This document shows positions 23,604-35,486 of a stretch of 64,000 nucleotides of DNA, in pieces; within the stretch, counting starts at the first letter, position 1, and every line of letters begins with the position of its first letter. Made by a program: the position numbers and the translations under genes. Origin of the DNA: Adineta ricciae (taxonomy: Eukaryota; Rotifera; Eurotatoria; Adinetida; Adinetidae). Location of the stretch: the NCBI GenBank assembly GCA_905250025.1, contig CAJNOJ010000005.1, positions 636,999-700,998 of the forward strand, given 5' to 3'. The notes beneath the pieces were generated by a model, which was not told the origin of the DNA, did no database searches, and saw nothing but the letters and a program-made list of their open reading frames with translations.

Positions 23604-25643
23604 TTATTTGAGCAAAAAACTACAAACATAGTAAAACGAATTCAGTTGGAGATCATTGATAGAAGATACAAAATCAGACCTGTATGGATAACCGTGATAT
23701 TTTGATCGAAAAACAGAAAGAATATAGCTAAATAACGAGATGACAATAATAAGACCAATAAACGCCATAACGCCTGGAAAAGAGCAACATAAGGTTGTTT
23801 ATGACGTGGAAAATGTTTTAATTACTTCTGCGTTTTCCTTTTTTCGATCGTATTTTCGGTGCTTCATTTAACAGGATCATGCCAACACAAACTCCGAAAT
23901 GTGAAAAAGAAAAGAACAACGAAGTTAAGGAAAATAAACAAAAATATTGTTTCATTCTCTCCTAAAAATCAATCAATCAAAAAAGGATATAGAGTAAGAA
24001 GACCTAAAACGACAAAAAGAAACATTGTTACATTCAAAGATTAAATATTCGCGAAAATAATCATAACAAAAGCAATAGTAATCAGAAGAAAATCATGGCA
24101 ATTCAGAAGTCATTTGAGAACATGACACAAATCTTACGATATAAGTCTCCATGATATACTGATGACCTGAATTGCGACTGATATATTCCTGCAAATGAGA
24201 AACAATTGTTGTCAAATATTGAAGAAAACCAAGAGGAAAATGTTCTCCGTGGAAAGAATTACATGCGTGTATGAACATCTGAATTGCTTATGAATGACTT
24301 TTCATCTGATAACTATTGTTCATGTTAGACTAAACGCTTGATTTTCATCTACGAACTACGTATGTTTCGGCAACATATTGCATTTGGGAATCATTGGCAA
24401 AGAATTCCTGAAAAGAATACGTTTCCACTAATTGTCCCTGCATACACGCATGTAATTACTTTACCGTAGCATCTTTTCGTGGATTCATAAATGGAGGTCC
24501 ATTTATAAGATTCCAGGTTTGTCCGGATATGAAATAGCACACAACACCCTAAATAGAAAAGCGAATGACACTTACAGTGTGTCCTGTTTTTTGGTCGTGA
24601 TTAGCAAATGTTGAACCATGAATGTTGTTCCACATTTGTCCCGAGACAAAAGTTAAAATAGCGAGCTAAAAGCATATTATGACGCAAAATCTCCTCTGCT
24701 GCTCATTTCAACAAGAATAAGTTCGTTTTCGATGGAAAATCTTCAATGCTTACAATAACGATTATTCCCCAAATAAGGTTGTTATACAAAAATGAGAGAC
24801 TATCTCGTTTAAGATAGAGTAAACCAGCGATCATTGCCAAAGCGAAGCCACCGATGAGAACTCCTGAGTAATCCGGTGGACGATAGATTTCAATCTAGAG
24901 AAGAAATGCTTTTGATCCGCAAATTTTGTAGAGGAACATACTCGAATTTCGGTACGATCTTGAACCCATTTGGCTAAGTGATCAGCAGAAAATCCACGCC
25001 TAAAATTTGCTCAAATTCAACCGAAATTTTATCAAATTAGACTCACGCACCGGTTTAAGTCCAACTGATCGCCTTTTTTTGGTTTGGTTTTTGGTGGAAA
25101 ATGAATAAAGACCGGTGCCGAGTTGAGTTTCAACTAAAATAACTCAAATAAACTTTTCCGCAGGGAAAATCAATCACTTACATATTGAAAAACTTCTGCA
25201 CCTTCATCGAAATCAACCATAGCAAAGAAGAGTTTGTTTGAAAATGCCTTTGAATAGCGGTAGCTTTGTGCCACAACTTGAAATTCATCATGTGCGTGTC
25301 TAAATATCGAATGAAACGTAAAAGAAAACAACGAAGTAACTATCATACTTGCACACTCCACATTGTCGTTGTGGTGATAATGCTGTCAACATAATAATCA
25401 TCGAATAGTTTCTCGGTGGTGTTCGAACGAAATGTTTGAACCGTTCACTATTCAAACGAATCAACGAGTTCTTCGATGACCAATCGGTTAACTGTTGAAC
25501 CTTGTCAGCTAAATTGTTCTATAAAAAATTGCAATAAACGAATGTCATTGTTTGAAATCTCGAATCGATCAACTAACATCAGCATGGAGAACGTTGACGA
25601 TAGTACAAGTCCAAAGAAAACATAACCATAGTAGGTAATTCAT
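23604..25643 (-). CDS. MAGT1: MAGT1/TUSC3-type oligosaccharyltransferase subunit (OST3/6 family)
   Basis: ER oxidoreductase subunit of the STT3B oligosaccharyltransferase, helping glycosylate sites near disulfides; MAGT1 has also been linked to magnesium transport. The ATG at 25643 gives signal peptide [21 protein letters not shown] thioredoxin-like domain follows with a CGVC redox pair (RQCGVCKHAHDEF), then [22 protein letters not shown] and [19 protein letters not shown]. Next come membrane segments, and the end [15 protein letters not shown] is almost identical to the vertebrate C terminus. Uniquely, two consecutive coding segments are each present as two similar exons (24576-24665 and 24465-24548; 24357-24407 and 24138-24188), all stop-free and in phase 0. 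The exon after them (near 23.85-23.99 kb) has an uncertain acceptor. Identification is firm; the exon usage is inferred. Confidence 0.93.
24138..24188 (-). other. MAGT1 alternative exon 2B
   Basis: 51 nt encoding [17 protein letters not shown], flanked by TTTGCAG and GTAAGA, phase 0. Aligns with exon 2A (QY-x-x-ETY core). Lies about 170 bp downstream of exon 2A. Confidence 0.75.
24357..24407 (-). other. MAGT1 alternative exon 2A
   Basis: Encodes [17 protein letters not shown] after a TTTTCAG acceptor. The donor is either GTAGTT (48-nt exon) or the weaker GTTCGT (51 nt). Matches vertebrate SSQAQFVAETHI. Upstream member of the second pair. Confidence 0.75.
24465..24548 (-). other. MAGT1 alternative exon 1B
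   Basis: 84 nt, phase 0 at both ends, flanked by CTATTTAG and GTAAAG. Encodes [20 protein letters not shown] and eight more residues ending KDAT. Aligns with exon 1A over its whole length (SGQxWNxIxG core), so it is a tandem exon duplicate. Confidence 0.8.
24576..24665 (-). other. MAGT1 alternative exon 1A
   Basis: 90 nt, phase 0 at both ends, flanked by TTTTAG and GTAAGT. Encodes [20 protein letters not shown] and ten more residues ending TGHT. Corresponds to the vertebrate segment containing SGQMWNHIRGPPY. It is the upstream member of the first duplicated pair; only 27 bp separate it from exon 1B. Confidence 0.8.
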
Positions 25644-26221
25644 CTGAATAGTTCAATGTAATGTTGCTGTTTTTTGACAAATAAATTAAACCAGCGTTTC
25701 AACTGAACCCGTTGCAACTTTTCATTGGATTTCATGAAAAATCAAATGGGAAATGAATACGATGAAAAATGTCAGAAATGTTGTCAATGTCTTGAAAAAA
25801 CTCGTTCTAAATGCTAAAAACTTTCGCTTTTTCAAATTCAAACCATTCTTCCTTTTTCGGATAGATGTCATTGTCAGTCAGGATCATTAAAACATTCGAT
25901 TTTCTCGGAAACTAACTACATTTCTCAAGATTCGATCTATCCAGACAAAGGTCAAAGTTCATTTTTATTGCGCAGTTGATCTATTGCCAAGAAGAACATT
26001 TTCTCTCTTCCCTTTCCTTCTCTCAACGTGTACATGTGCTATATGCATGAATGTGTTTTCCATTCGAATTTAACTACAACACGCGCGTCGTTTTTCACTT
26101 GTAGAAGAGTCATTCTATTTTCTCTGTTTACAAATAAAAACAACGACGATCACCAGTCGAAGTCATTCAGTCTGTTGTTCTATTCGCGTTCGTTTCTATT
26201 TTCTTCGTTCTACACATAGAC
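25644..26221. other. Shared 5' region between MAGT1 and formin A
   Basis: 578 bp between divergent start codons, so it should hold both promoters. No clear motif is visible; AT-rich with pyrimidine-rich stretches on the formin side. Confidence 0.5.
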
Positions 26222-27816
26222 ATGCCGAATTACTCTAGCTCTTCGGTCAACACGGTCGACTGGGCGATGGGTTATGAGGGTAACATCTTTCCTACACGTA
26301 TGTTCCATCTTACAATTCATTTCTTTGTCTTTCAGGCAGTTGTACAGTCAAACAACGAAATCTTTTAGAAGGTCTACAAGTTTCATCAACACCAACACCG
26401 CCGCCATTTCAGGATTTTATCTCACTTGTTCATACAAAGAAACGAACTCATACAAGTCTAAGTCTTAGCAGTAACAGTAGTGATGGTAGTTATTATCTTC
26501 CACATCAAACTCCATCACCATTACTCGATCATACCAATTACAAATATGCGAAAATTCGTGCACGACCACTTTATAACTTTAATTACAATGAATCAAGTAT
26601 TTGGACACATTCATCTACATCTACGACGGATTCTTTATCGAATGCATTACCATTCGATATGGATGTTGTGAATAAATTTTTTGTGAAAGAAAATAAAACC
26701 ATTCAGCAAAGTCCGCGAACATCATTCTCAACAACATCAATGACCCGATCATTTCAAATACTCGATAAATCGTCTCAAATCACATATGATGTCACCATGC
26801 GTCATTTAATTCAATTATTATCGAAAACACACTCAACTATTGATGATGTTCTTCGCGGAGTCGATACAGGCGATATCAACAGTGAATGGTAAGATGGATT
26901 TCAATTCTCTTCTTTATTGTTTGTTCTACCTAGGCTTCAATGTGTCCAACGTTTAAATAAACAGTTTCAAAAGCATTGCAAAAACAAACTTCAATTCGAA
27001 ACTTTTAATCTCGAACATTTACACGAACTCAATCCCGTTGAACAATTCTTCGTACAACTCCTTCGTATACCAAATTACAATTTTAAATTGAAATGTTACC
27101 AATATCGTGATGAATCTCATTCCCAATTACTCTTATTAAATCAAATTATCGATCAGCTATTACATGGAATCAATCGCATTCTTAATCACGAACATTTACC
27201 GCATATCTTGCAAATCTTATGTCTTTTATACAACATTGTCTCGAATAAGTGTGTGCCCGGTCTGGATTTCATTTCGTTAGTCGATGCATTGAATTCGCCG
27301 ACAAATCAGTCGAATAAAACAGTTGCACATGTTTTAGTTGAAATTCTTGATAAATACTATCGAAATACGTTGGTTCATACGATTAACGATGAAACGTTGA
27401 TTGAATTGAAGAAAGTCCATACAATTAAATACGATAAAATCTGTGCGGAGATCCGCGAAATCTATGAACAATATCAGCAAATGACATATGAATACTCTCT
27501 GTTAAAAAACAATTACGATTTACCATTATTTATCTCGTCGATGCTCTCTGAGAGCAAAATTCAATTCGAAAACTTCTTTGAAAAAGAAAATCTGCTGAGA
27601 AAAGGTGAACGAGACCTCGCTGCATATTTCTGCTCGAATGATTTATCAGTTGATTGTTGTTTATCAATGGTTGGTCAGTTTATCGATAAACTTCGGTTAG
27701 CAAATTTGGAAAACACGAATGAACAGCAGCGAAGGTTGTCAGTCAAAGGAAATGAACGTCAACGTTCAACGTCATTGTTGATAAACACTGCCGCTTCGTT
27801 TTTATCATGTGTTTGA
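26222..27816 (+). CDS. Divergent formin (FH2 domain), copy A
   Basis: ATG at 26222 (MPNYSSSSVNTVDWAMGYEG). An intron follows to SCTVKQRNLL, and a second intron splits a Trp codon after DINSE. The FH2 domain is recognisable: a lasso-like SSIWTHSS, the core DVTMRHLIQLLSKTHSTIDD, NPVEQFFVQLLRIPNYNFKL, and the C-terminal ERDLAAYFCSNDLSVDCCLS followed by VGQFIDKLRLANL. FH2 domains nucleate and ride growing actin filament ends. The usual GNxMN signature is replaced (LYNIVSNKCVPGL), and there is almost no FH1 polyproline (TPTPPPF only). The protein ends soon after FH2. It is tail to tail with copy B, with 226 bp between stops. Subfamily undetermined; FHDC1-like order is possible. Confidence 0.8.
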
Positions 27817-28042
27817 ATGAAATTCGATGGTTTTATAGTTGTTATTATTGTTTCTCTGTTTTAAACTACCAGTTTAGTTTCATTGTTCGATGTTATATAC
27901 GTTTATTTAAAAGAGAAAGAGAGGAAAAAATATATGTATAGAGAAAATCAAAAAGAAACGAAAACGAAGTGTGACATTATTAATTTTGTCATTAAAATAG
28001 ATTGGAATCATAGATAGACAAGAGAGATCAATTTTGCACATA

Positions 28043-31000
28043 TTACAATCGTTTCGATGAAGTTAAACGTTGAAAAACACTGTTGTTGATCGGAGTTGTT
28101 CGACGTAGATCAGTTGTACTTGTTGATTTCTTTCGATTGTTCGGTAAACTAGCTGACGGAAGGACATTGGTGAGTGTTGTTTTAGTTGCCGGTTTCGGAT
28201 GGTGATAGGAGGTTGGAGGCTTTCGAATGGATTTCGGTGAAGAGACGGAATTGGAGTCAAGATCACTGCTTGAACTAAATAAACGTCGGGTTCGGGGTGA
28301 GGGACGTTTGAGTGCGGATGAGTCCTGATTGGCTGCAGTAGACGCTTGAAAAGCACGAAGAGGTTTTTCAGTTGGTCGGGTGAAGGTAGAGCGGAGAAGT
28401 TGACTACTGTTCAAGAAAAAGTTCGGCGGTGAACGTGTTTTAGTGACGACGGAAGATTTGGAATGATTGTTAGTGGTAGTGGTGGTAAGTGATGATGAGA
28501 CGTTTTGACAAGAACTAGCATGGCTAAGACGTGAAGATGTCTTGCGAATTTTTGGAGAATTGGGCCGAGAGGAGACGTTAGCGACAGGTTGAATAGTACG
28601 AGTTTTGCTTTTGGGCTTGGAACTTGTTGTGCGACGATTAGAAACTGCTGAACTAGCAGAAGTGGCTGTTTTTGCTATGGCCGTCGTTGTTGTTAAAGTA
28701 GATGCTGATGAGACTTCATCCGGTTCTGCGGCAGTTGGTAGTAACGGAATTAGGGGGGGTGGAGAAATTGTTGGAGTTTTGGATGGCTCATCAGCATCTT
28801 TTTCCGTCCATATTCGTCGAGACACAGCACAACGTTGAATATGACGACTCGATCGAATCGAGATAGCTGTAGTGGTGTTATTATTATTACTTGTATATCG
28901 CACACTCTCAGCAGACGGTGTACGTTTTGCCATTAGACTCTTCACTTGACTCTGGAGTCCATTCGAATTGAACGTTGGATAACTATACGCGGAAGCCGAT
29001 GTTCGTAGTAAACTTGTTGGTCGACTACTAGACACCGTTGTCCGTTTATTTATGTTATTACGCATACCACTGTCATGACTCAATCGACGAGTCGAATTGA
29101 ATGTTAAACGTCGAGTAAGATCATCTGCCAGGGTTTCTTCCAACGTAGTCGATTTCGTTTCATTTACATTTGTTTCCAATGGACATGATCGCGGAGTGAT
29201 TTCTACAGTTTCACTCACGTTAGATTGTGTTTCGAAACCTTCATCAAGTGTTTCAGAATCAGATAGTAAGAATGCTACGATAGGTAAACTAGGATTCTCC
29301 TCATTAGAATGATCAACAGGTACTGATGAACTGGAAGATTGTGGATTATCATCTTCCGCTGAATTTGTCAACTAAAACAAATTGATTCTTTTCAATAAAA
29401 CAATCTTCGCTTGAATCGACATCATCAATAGCAGATTCTACATGTGTGTAAGCTTACCTTGTTTGTTAGTATCTACGTATAAAGCAAAGAATGTCTACTT
29501 TGAAAAGTTACAACTACGAAGCTAACGCTTGTATTTAGAGAAGAGATCAAACATGCATGTTTTTCTGTTAATGTTATATTAATCTATACTATTGCTTTTC
29601 GTTTCTTTTGTTTCTCAGCAGAATATCAATCATTCATACAAAACACGGTGTTATATCAACTAATAGATGCAAAGAACGAAACAAATCATGAATAAAGTTA
29701 ACAATAAATCAAAAGCGAAACTGAAACCAGATGAAGGAAAAAACAAAACGCGAAAATAGAACTAGAATGAAAAAGATCTTTTTTTTTTACTAATCATAAA
29801 GATAAACCATCACTGTTTCGCAAAGAAAAAACAAATCAAATCAATATGAAAATGGAAGAGAGAAAAAAATGATATAAAGAAGAAGATCAGTCTAATTCAC
29901 GCGCAATTCCAGGATATGAATGTCTTTCGTCGAAAATTGTTCTTTATATCGGATGTATGCCGTGAAAATTTGCTATCTTCTTAGGTCTAACGAACAGAAT
30001 ACAAATAGTGTCAAGCGAACAAATATGAAAAAAATTTGATGTGGCTGTCTTTTTTCTCTTTTAATCAATACCATCCTTTTGAAGACACGGTCATGATCGT
30101 TGGTCGGCAAATTTGATGAACTAAACTTGTATACCAAGGTGTTAACTACAAAAGTAGCAGAAGCAAAAAGAACGAAAGCAAACAAACAACACAACACAAC
30201 AAAAGAAATGTAATGAGAAAGAAAAAACTAGAACGGTTAACGAAAGAATTAATTTGACAAGAAAAAAGAAGAAATATGTGTTAGTAAACTACAGACTAAT
30301 CATAGGTGGGATATTTAAGAATCAGCTTGTATATACTAGATTTCTTTACCTCGGGTGGATTTGGAATATCAGTTGATGTAATTGGTGTTAGTGTAGATAG
30401 ATATGTGGAATTCTCTTTATTGTTGTCATCGTCGTTATCGGAATATTGAAAATGTTGATAATCGGTGAATGAAGGTGTTAATGATGCGTTGGTTTTGTAT
30501 TCATTCGAGGAGATCGAATCATTTGGTGTTGATTGATCAGTGGAAGGATCGAATAGACGTCGGATGGGTGTTGTTAAGTAAAACGACGGTCGAATTTCAC
30601 AAACAGATATAACACGAGCTGCTGCTGTTGTTGATGGTTCATTCGCTGGTAATGAATGATCATCATTCATATCTGTATCCGTTGAATTCATTTCTTCACT
30701 TGTTGTTGTCGTAGTTGAACAATCCATTTGATTATCTTGATCGACTTCTTTTTCCTTATTAATTGTCGGAGAAATAAATACATCATCACACGTTTGTTCT
30801 TGTTTCGATGTGCATATTGGTAGAGCGTTGAATGGTCGTTTAGGAAACACGGTTTTCGCTGTGGGTGAATGGCCACGTTTGCGCGGTATTGCATTTGATA
30901 GAAGGTTTTGCGTACGCATTACGGTTGGGATAGGAGGTGCAGTTGTTGCTGTGGCTACTGCTGATTCCATTTGCTCTTGTTGTTGCTGTTGTTGTTGTTC

Positions 31001-32697
31001 GTCGTTGATATACGAAACATCACGTGATGATGCACAAATGCGCTCTCGAGATGTTTTATTGACTTTTACACGTTGTCGTGCCGTGGTTGGTGTTAATGGA
31101 ACGTTTAGATGATCACGGAATATATTTGTATCTGAACCGTATTGATTTTGAGAGCTTCGTAATAGGCGCGACGTTGTTGGGGTTTGAAGGATTCGGTTTT
31201 CATACGCTCGCTGTTGTTGAAGTTGTTGTTTGAGTAACAGATCATTTCGACGACGTTGTTCAACATTTTGCATATGAGCTAAACGAAGTTTATCAATAAA
31301 CTGCCCTAACGTTGATAAACAGGTTTCTAATGACAAATCCCAAATACAGAAATAACTTGCTAAATCTTTTTCACACTTTTTGATCTTGTTTTCATCATCA
31401 AACAATCGCGTGAATACACCTTGCATATCATTTAAACTTGTTTTGATATGTTCCGGTAGAAGAATTAATTGCTGTTGTAATTCCCTTAATGTACTATTCA
31501 ATTGCTTGTAACGCGTGTATAATAAACGTATATCAATATAGATTGGTATATACTTTAGTGCGGATAGATCTTTCAGTTTTAATAATATTTGATTATCAAA
31601 TATATTCAACAAGTTGGGATATTGTTCTTCTAATAGATGGCAAAGAACATGTGCGATGGTGATATTTTGTTTTGGTGTACGAGTGGACAGGACAGAAAGG
31701 AGTGAATCGAAATGAAGACCGGGGATCGCTTTACCTGTTATACTGTTATAAAGTAAACAGAGTAAATGAAGTGTACCTGGTAGTTGTTCGTTGTTTAAGA
31801 TAACTTGGACACTTTCAAGGAGATCATGGATGTGTTTACTCATACGTTCAAGTTGCGTTGGCGCTTCTTCGAGAAATTTCAAGTAAATCAGTTTAAATTC
31901 GTAGGCTGGTACACGAACAAGTTTAACGAAAAATTGTTCAATGAGTACCAAGCCATGTGTCGAACCTTTGTGTGCTAAGACTCGAGCTTTATCTTCAGGT
32001 CGTTTATCAAATTGTTTATTCAGAGCAGTAACAGCATCAAGCCTAGAATAACGAAGAATCTCCTTAGTTTCACGAAATCTACCGATTCTATTTGCTTAAT
32101 TCGAAGTTTTAGAAAAGTGTTTATCGAGCGAATAAATTTAAGGTCTGATAATAACACTTACCATTCCGAATTCATATGTGTTTCATCAATAGCTCTAATA
32201 ACATGATCAATACTTGCATCATCATCGTGATCTTTCTTAACCAATTGAAGTAAATGACGCATAGGTACATCATAAAGCATTTTAGATGTAGCATCAAGTA
32301 AAACAAATGATAGTGGTCCATCATCACTCATATTGCCGAGACCTCCTCCTCCTCCTCCTCCGATAAATGATGTTGTCAGACTTGATCGTCGATAATGACC
32401 TGTCATTGACGAGTTTGATTCACCATAATGTTGATCAAAAACAGTTTGTTGTATTCGAAGATTTGGTAAAACACGTCGTGTCCAAATATTGTTGCCAGCC
32501 ATGAGCATTGTTGGAACAGAGCGTGCTTGAATTTCGGTAACATTCGCACGATTAACAACGAGATTAACTTCTTGATGTGGAAGTAATACTTTACATGAGT
32601 TATTGGTGTTGTTGTTAAACACAGGTGGTGCAGGGGGTGGAGGAGGAGGAGGCGGTAATCCAACGAAACCATCAGAAGGCGACTGGCTTGATGTCAT
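28043..32697 (-). CDS. Divergent formin (FH1-FH2), copy B with long Ser-rich tail
   Basis: The start MTSSQSPSDG at 32697 follows a probable 5' UTR splice acceptor. Order: a polyproline FH1 (LPPPPPPPPAPP), a lasso-like NNIWTRRVLP, a poly-Gly insert, an FH2 core (DVPMRHLLQLVKKDHDDDAS, then LIEQFFVKLVRVPAYEFKLI) ending CEKDLASYFCIWDLSLETCL and QFIDKLRLAHMQ. A Gln-rich and acidic region follows, then a basic Ser/Thr-rich tail encoded at 28.04-29.37 kb after an intron of about 970 bp (donor after NPPE, acceptor before LTNSAEDD). FH1 binds profilin-actin in formins. The GNxMN signature is replaced here too (LYNSITGKAIPGL). The Trp-splitting intron after MNSE sits at the same codon as in copy A, so the two are paralogues. 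Confidence 0.82.
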
Positions 32698-33954
32698 GTT
32701 TGCTGTAGGTAGAGAAAACAAAGTGAAATACTTATGCAAAATAAAACAATCTGTCGGATGAACGAACCAATTTTAAAAACATCATCAGTAGGCGAAGAAT
32801 ATTGAAGAGTCGTCGTCGGAGTGGTCAACATCAGACTTCGCCGTCTCTCTCTCGCTCAGGACAAACTAGGATGTTTTATATTGTCTAAAATAAAATTCCA
32901 AAATCATTTTCTTAATCGAATTGTTATTTGCTTCGATTGAACGAAAATTGGATATTTTATATATCCACATGTAGATATATCGACATTCTACTGATGAAAT
33001 CGATATGTACAGTGAGATATAGTCGATGAATCATCGAGTATTTATATCTTGCGAGGAACGAACAAGTGAAGACATCATTCGAAATAAACAAAGATCATCT
33101 ATAGATGTATCTATTCTCGTTTAACAGAGACAACAACGAACAAAATGATACGAAATAGTTAGATAAATACATTATATATAAACGATCTACAGTACTGGAT
33201 AGAAATCATCCAGTCAATGACGAGAAAAAGAAAAGATGAATGAAAGATATCTAACGATGATCCCTTGAAAAGATTAACATTTTGATTAGAACTTTTCGAC
33301 AAGTTAATCAGTATGTGTGTTTATATTCAAAACACATCACATATATCAAAAAAAAATTTATTCTTACTTTATCGTTTATGTGTGTCTATATTTACTTATA
33401 CTTTTTTCAAGTATGTTCGACCTCATTCTATGTCTATTCTCTATCACTTTATTGTTTTTCATCTCGATGTTCATTGATTCCTTCTCGTTCTCCATTCCTA
33501 TTCTTTCTTACCTGGCACCCTAATCGAAAATGTTACATGCAGACAGTTTGATGATCTAATGTCATCAGATGATAGACAAGCAGTCAGTCATAACATCAAA
33601 TTGAACTGATAATAGAGTGCGGAGTGCAATGCGTTGTACGTCTGCCATTTTCGTTTCGTATCTATCTCTCGATATACCAATCTATACATATGTAACAACA
33701 AACATCTAGATGTAATTGTTTCATCTGTCGTTCTTCCCTTTCCTCCCCCCTTCTTCTTCTATTGTTCAATAGTTATATTGCTTACAAAAAAAAAACGCGA
33801 TAAACTTCGTATGCAAAAAAAATTCGCAATGGGTCTTCAATATAAAAAGGAAAAAAAACCGTTGTTCAAAATTGTGTAATACGTACGCGATGCGCGAGAA
33901 TACTGAGTGGCTATTAATAAGGAGAAGAAGAAGAAGAGAAAAAAAGGACGTTGA

Positions 33955-33974
33955 GAGAAAGAGAGAGAGAGAGA
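33955..33974. repeat. GA-rich repeat
   Basis: A GAGAGA run with one AAA interruption is visible. Confidence 0.8.
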
Positions 33975-35453
33975 TGACATTGTACCTTCTGGATACTTAT
34001 CTCTCATGTAAGCATATGCGCTTGTATGCTTAACGAATATTGATAGAATGAACATATGAAATGAAAAAGAAGATCAATTATCAGTTATTACTGATCTTCT
34101 TCACAATACTCAAGGCTTCTGTTCATTTGCTCTCAGGCCAATCGATACGAATAGTTGAGTATTTATGCAGAGAAGAGGAAAAGTAAGAGAAATATGAAAA
34201 GGCACGATTCTGAGTTTGTCTATGTCAATTTACACACGGCAAATTCATTAAAATGATCGAAATAGCATACAATGGCTTCTGAATAATAAAGACGAATAAC
34301 ATCGAGAAAAATCACGTCGAGACACGATCCGCTCTCACTATTGTATACATGTATGAATATACATGGAGATGTTTGCATGGAGTACAACAAATCAATAAAC
34401 AGAACAACTAATTTATTTTTTGTTGTTCAAGGTTAATTTCTATTTTTTCTCAATAAAGTCAATCAATGCAAACATAATACATCCTTCAAGTTGATCAGAT
34501 CTCGATTTGAAAGTGTTTAGCATATCAAACATGAATGAACGAAAGAAGAAAGCGTCATTCGAGAAGAGGAATCAACATTGATAACATTCTCATCTTTTCC
34601 TTGTCTTATTTGATCTAAAGACATTTACTCACACGTATAGTCATACATATGTATATTATCTGAGGACACTATCACAAAATGGACTGTCTCAATTGGCATT
34701 TCAAGTGAAATCGAATAGTAAATTCTTATGATCTAACAAAGCCCTAAGACATACTCATTTATGTATATATGGAGCGTGAGAGCTACATCTGTATGTTAAT
34801 AAGCTTCTTTCATCTTATTCTTCCTCTTCGTTTTCTTTCATTTAGCTTACATCTCAAGTCTCTTTTTCATTCACTTTCACTTTCATTCTCCTCGATTTCG
34901 ACACTCCCAATGTCCATATTCACGCAATGTATATACATTTTGCTGGCCAATATACGCAATTCTTTGCCTTTAAACTATACAGTTGTAGTAACGATTGTGA
35001 CATATTCGAACGTTATCGTCGATGATCATGTACAATTGATTGTTCGATGTTTAATTGTATTGCGCACTATGATGACCACTACCGTCGTCATACGGTCTTC
35101 ATAGTTTTTCTTTTTTCTTTCCCTCCCTCTCCCTCTCTCTCTCTCCTTTTCTTCTTTGTATTGAATAGAACACGCAAGAAGCTACATAAGTTGATGATCG
35201 ATCGTTTATGATGGGAAGAGATGGGGACAAGAAAGTCGAAAGAGAAAAAGAAAGCAACTGATTTCAACATTTGTCACCTCTATTTTCTTTTTGACAGTAA
35301 CATTCAATCGTTTAAATATTCGTTTACAAAACACACGTTTGATGTCCATTTTCAAACGAGGGTATACATTATATCTCCATATACATAACAAATAAAACAA
35401 AAACGAATGAAAACCATCTGGATGTATATGTGGTCACCTTCGAGGTTCATGTA

Positions 35454-35486
35454 TACACACACACATATATATATATATATATATGT
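35454..35486. repeat. Compound AC/AT microsatellite
   Basis: A run of AC units passes into a run of AT units. Confidence 0.85.

Noticed and set aside
23604-25643. MAGT1 duplicated exons as two tandem or broken genes
   Set aside because: Only the two internal segments are doubled; the thioredoxin domain and the C terminus occur once.
30810-31112. 100-codon plus-strand frame with a Cys run
   Set aside because: It is the antisense of the Gln-rich part of formin B; the Cys run comes from reading CAG/CAA repeats backwards.
26222-32697. Formin pair as an assembly artefact or recent inverted duplication
   Set aside because: The two proteins are strongly diverged and differ in FH1 and tail, so this is an old paralogue pair.
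33282-33551. Overlapping plus-strand frames rich in Phe, Tyr and Leu
   Set aside because: Two frames of T-rich DNA both stay open by chance; no protein-like pattern.
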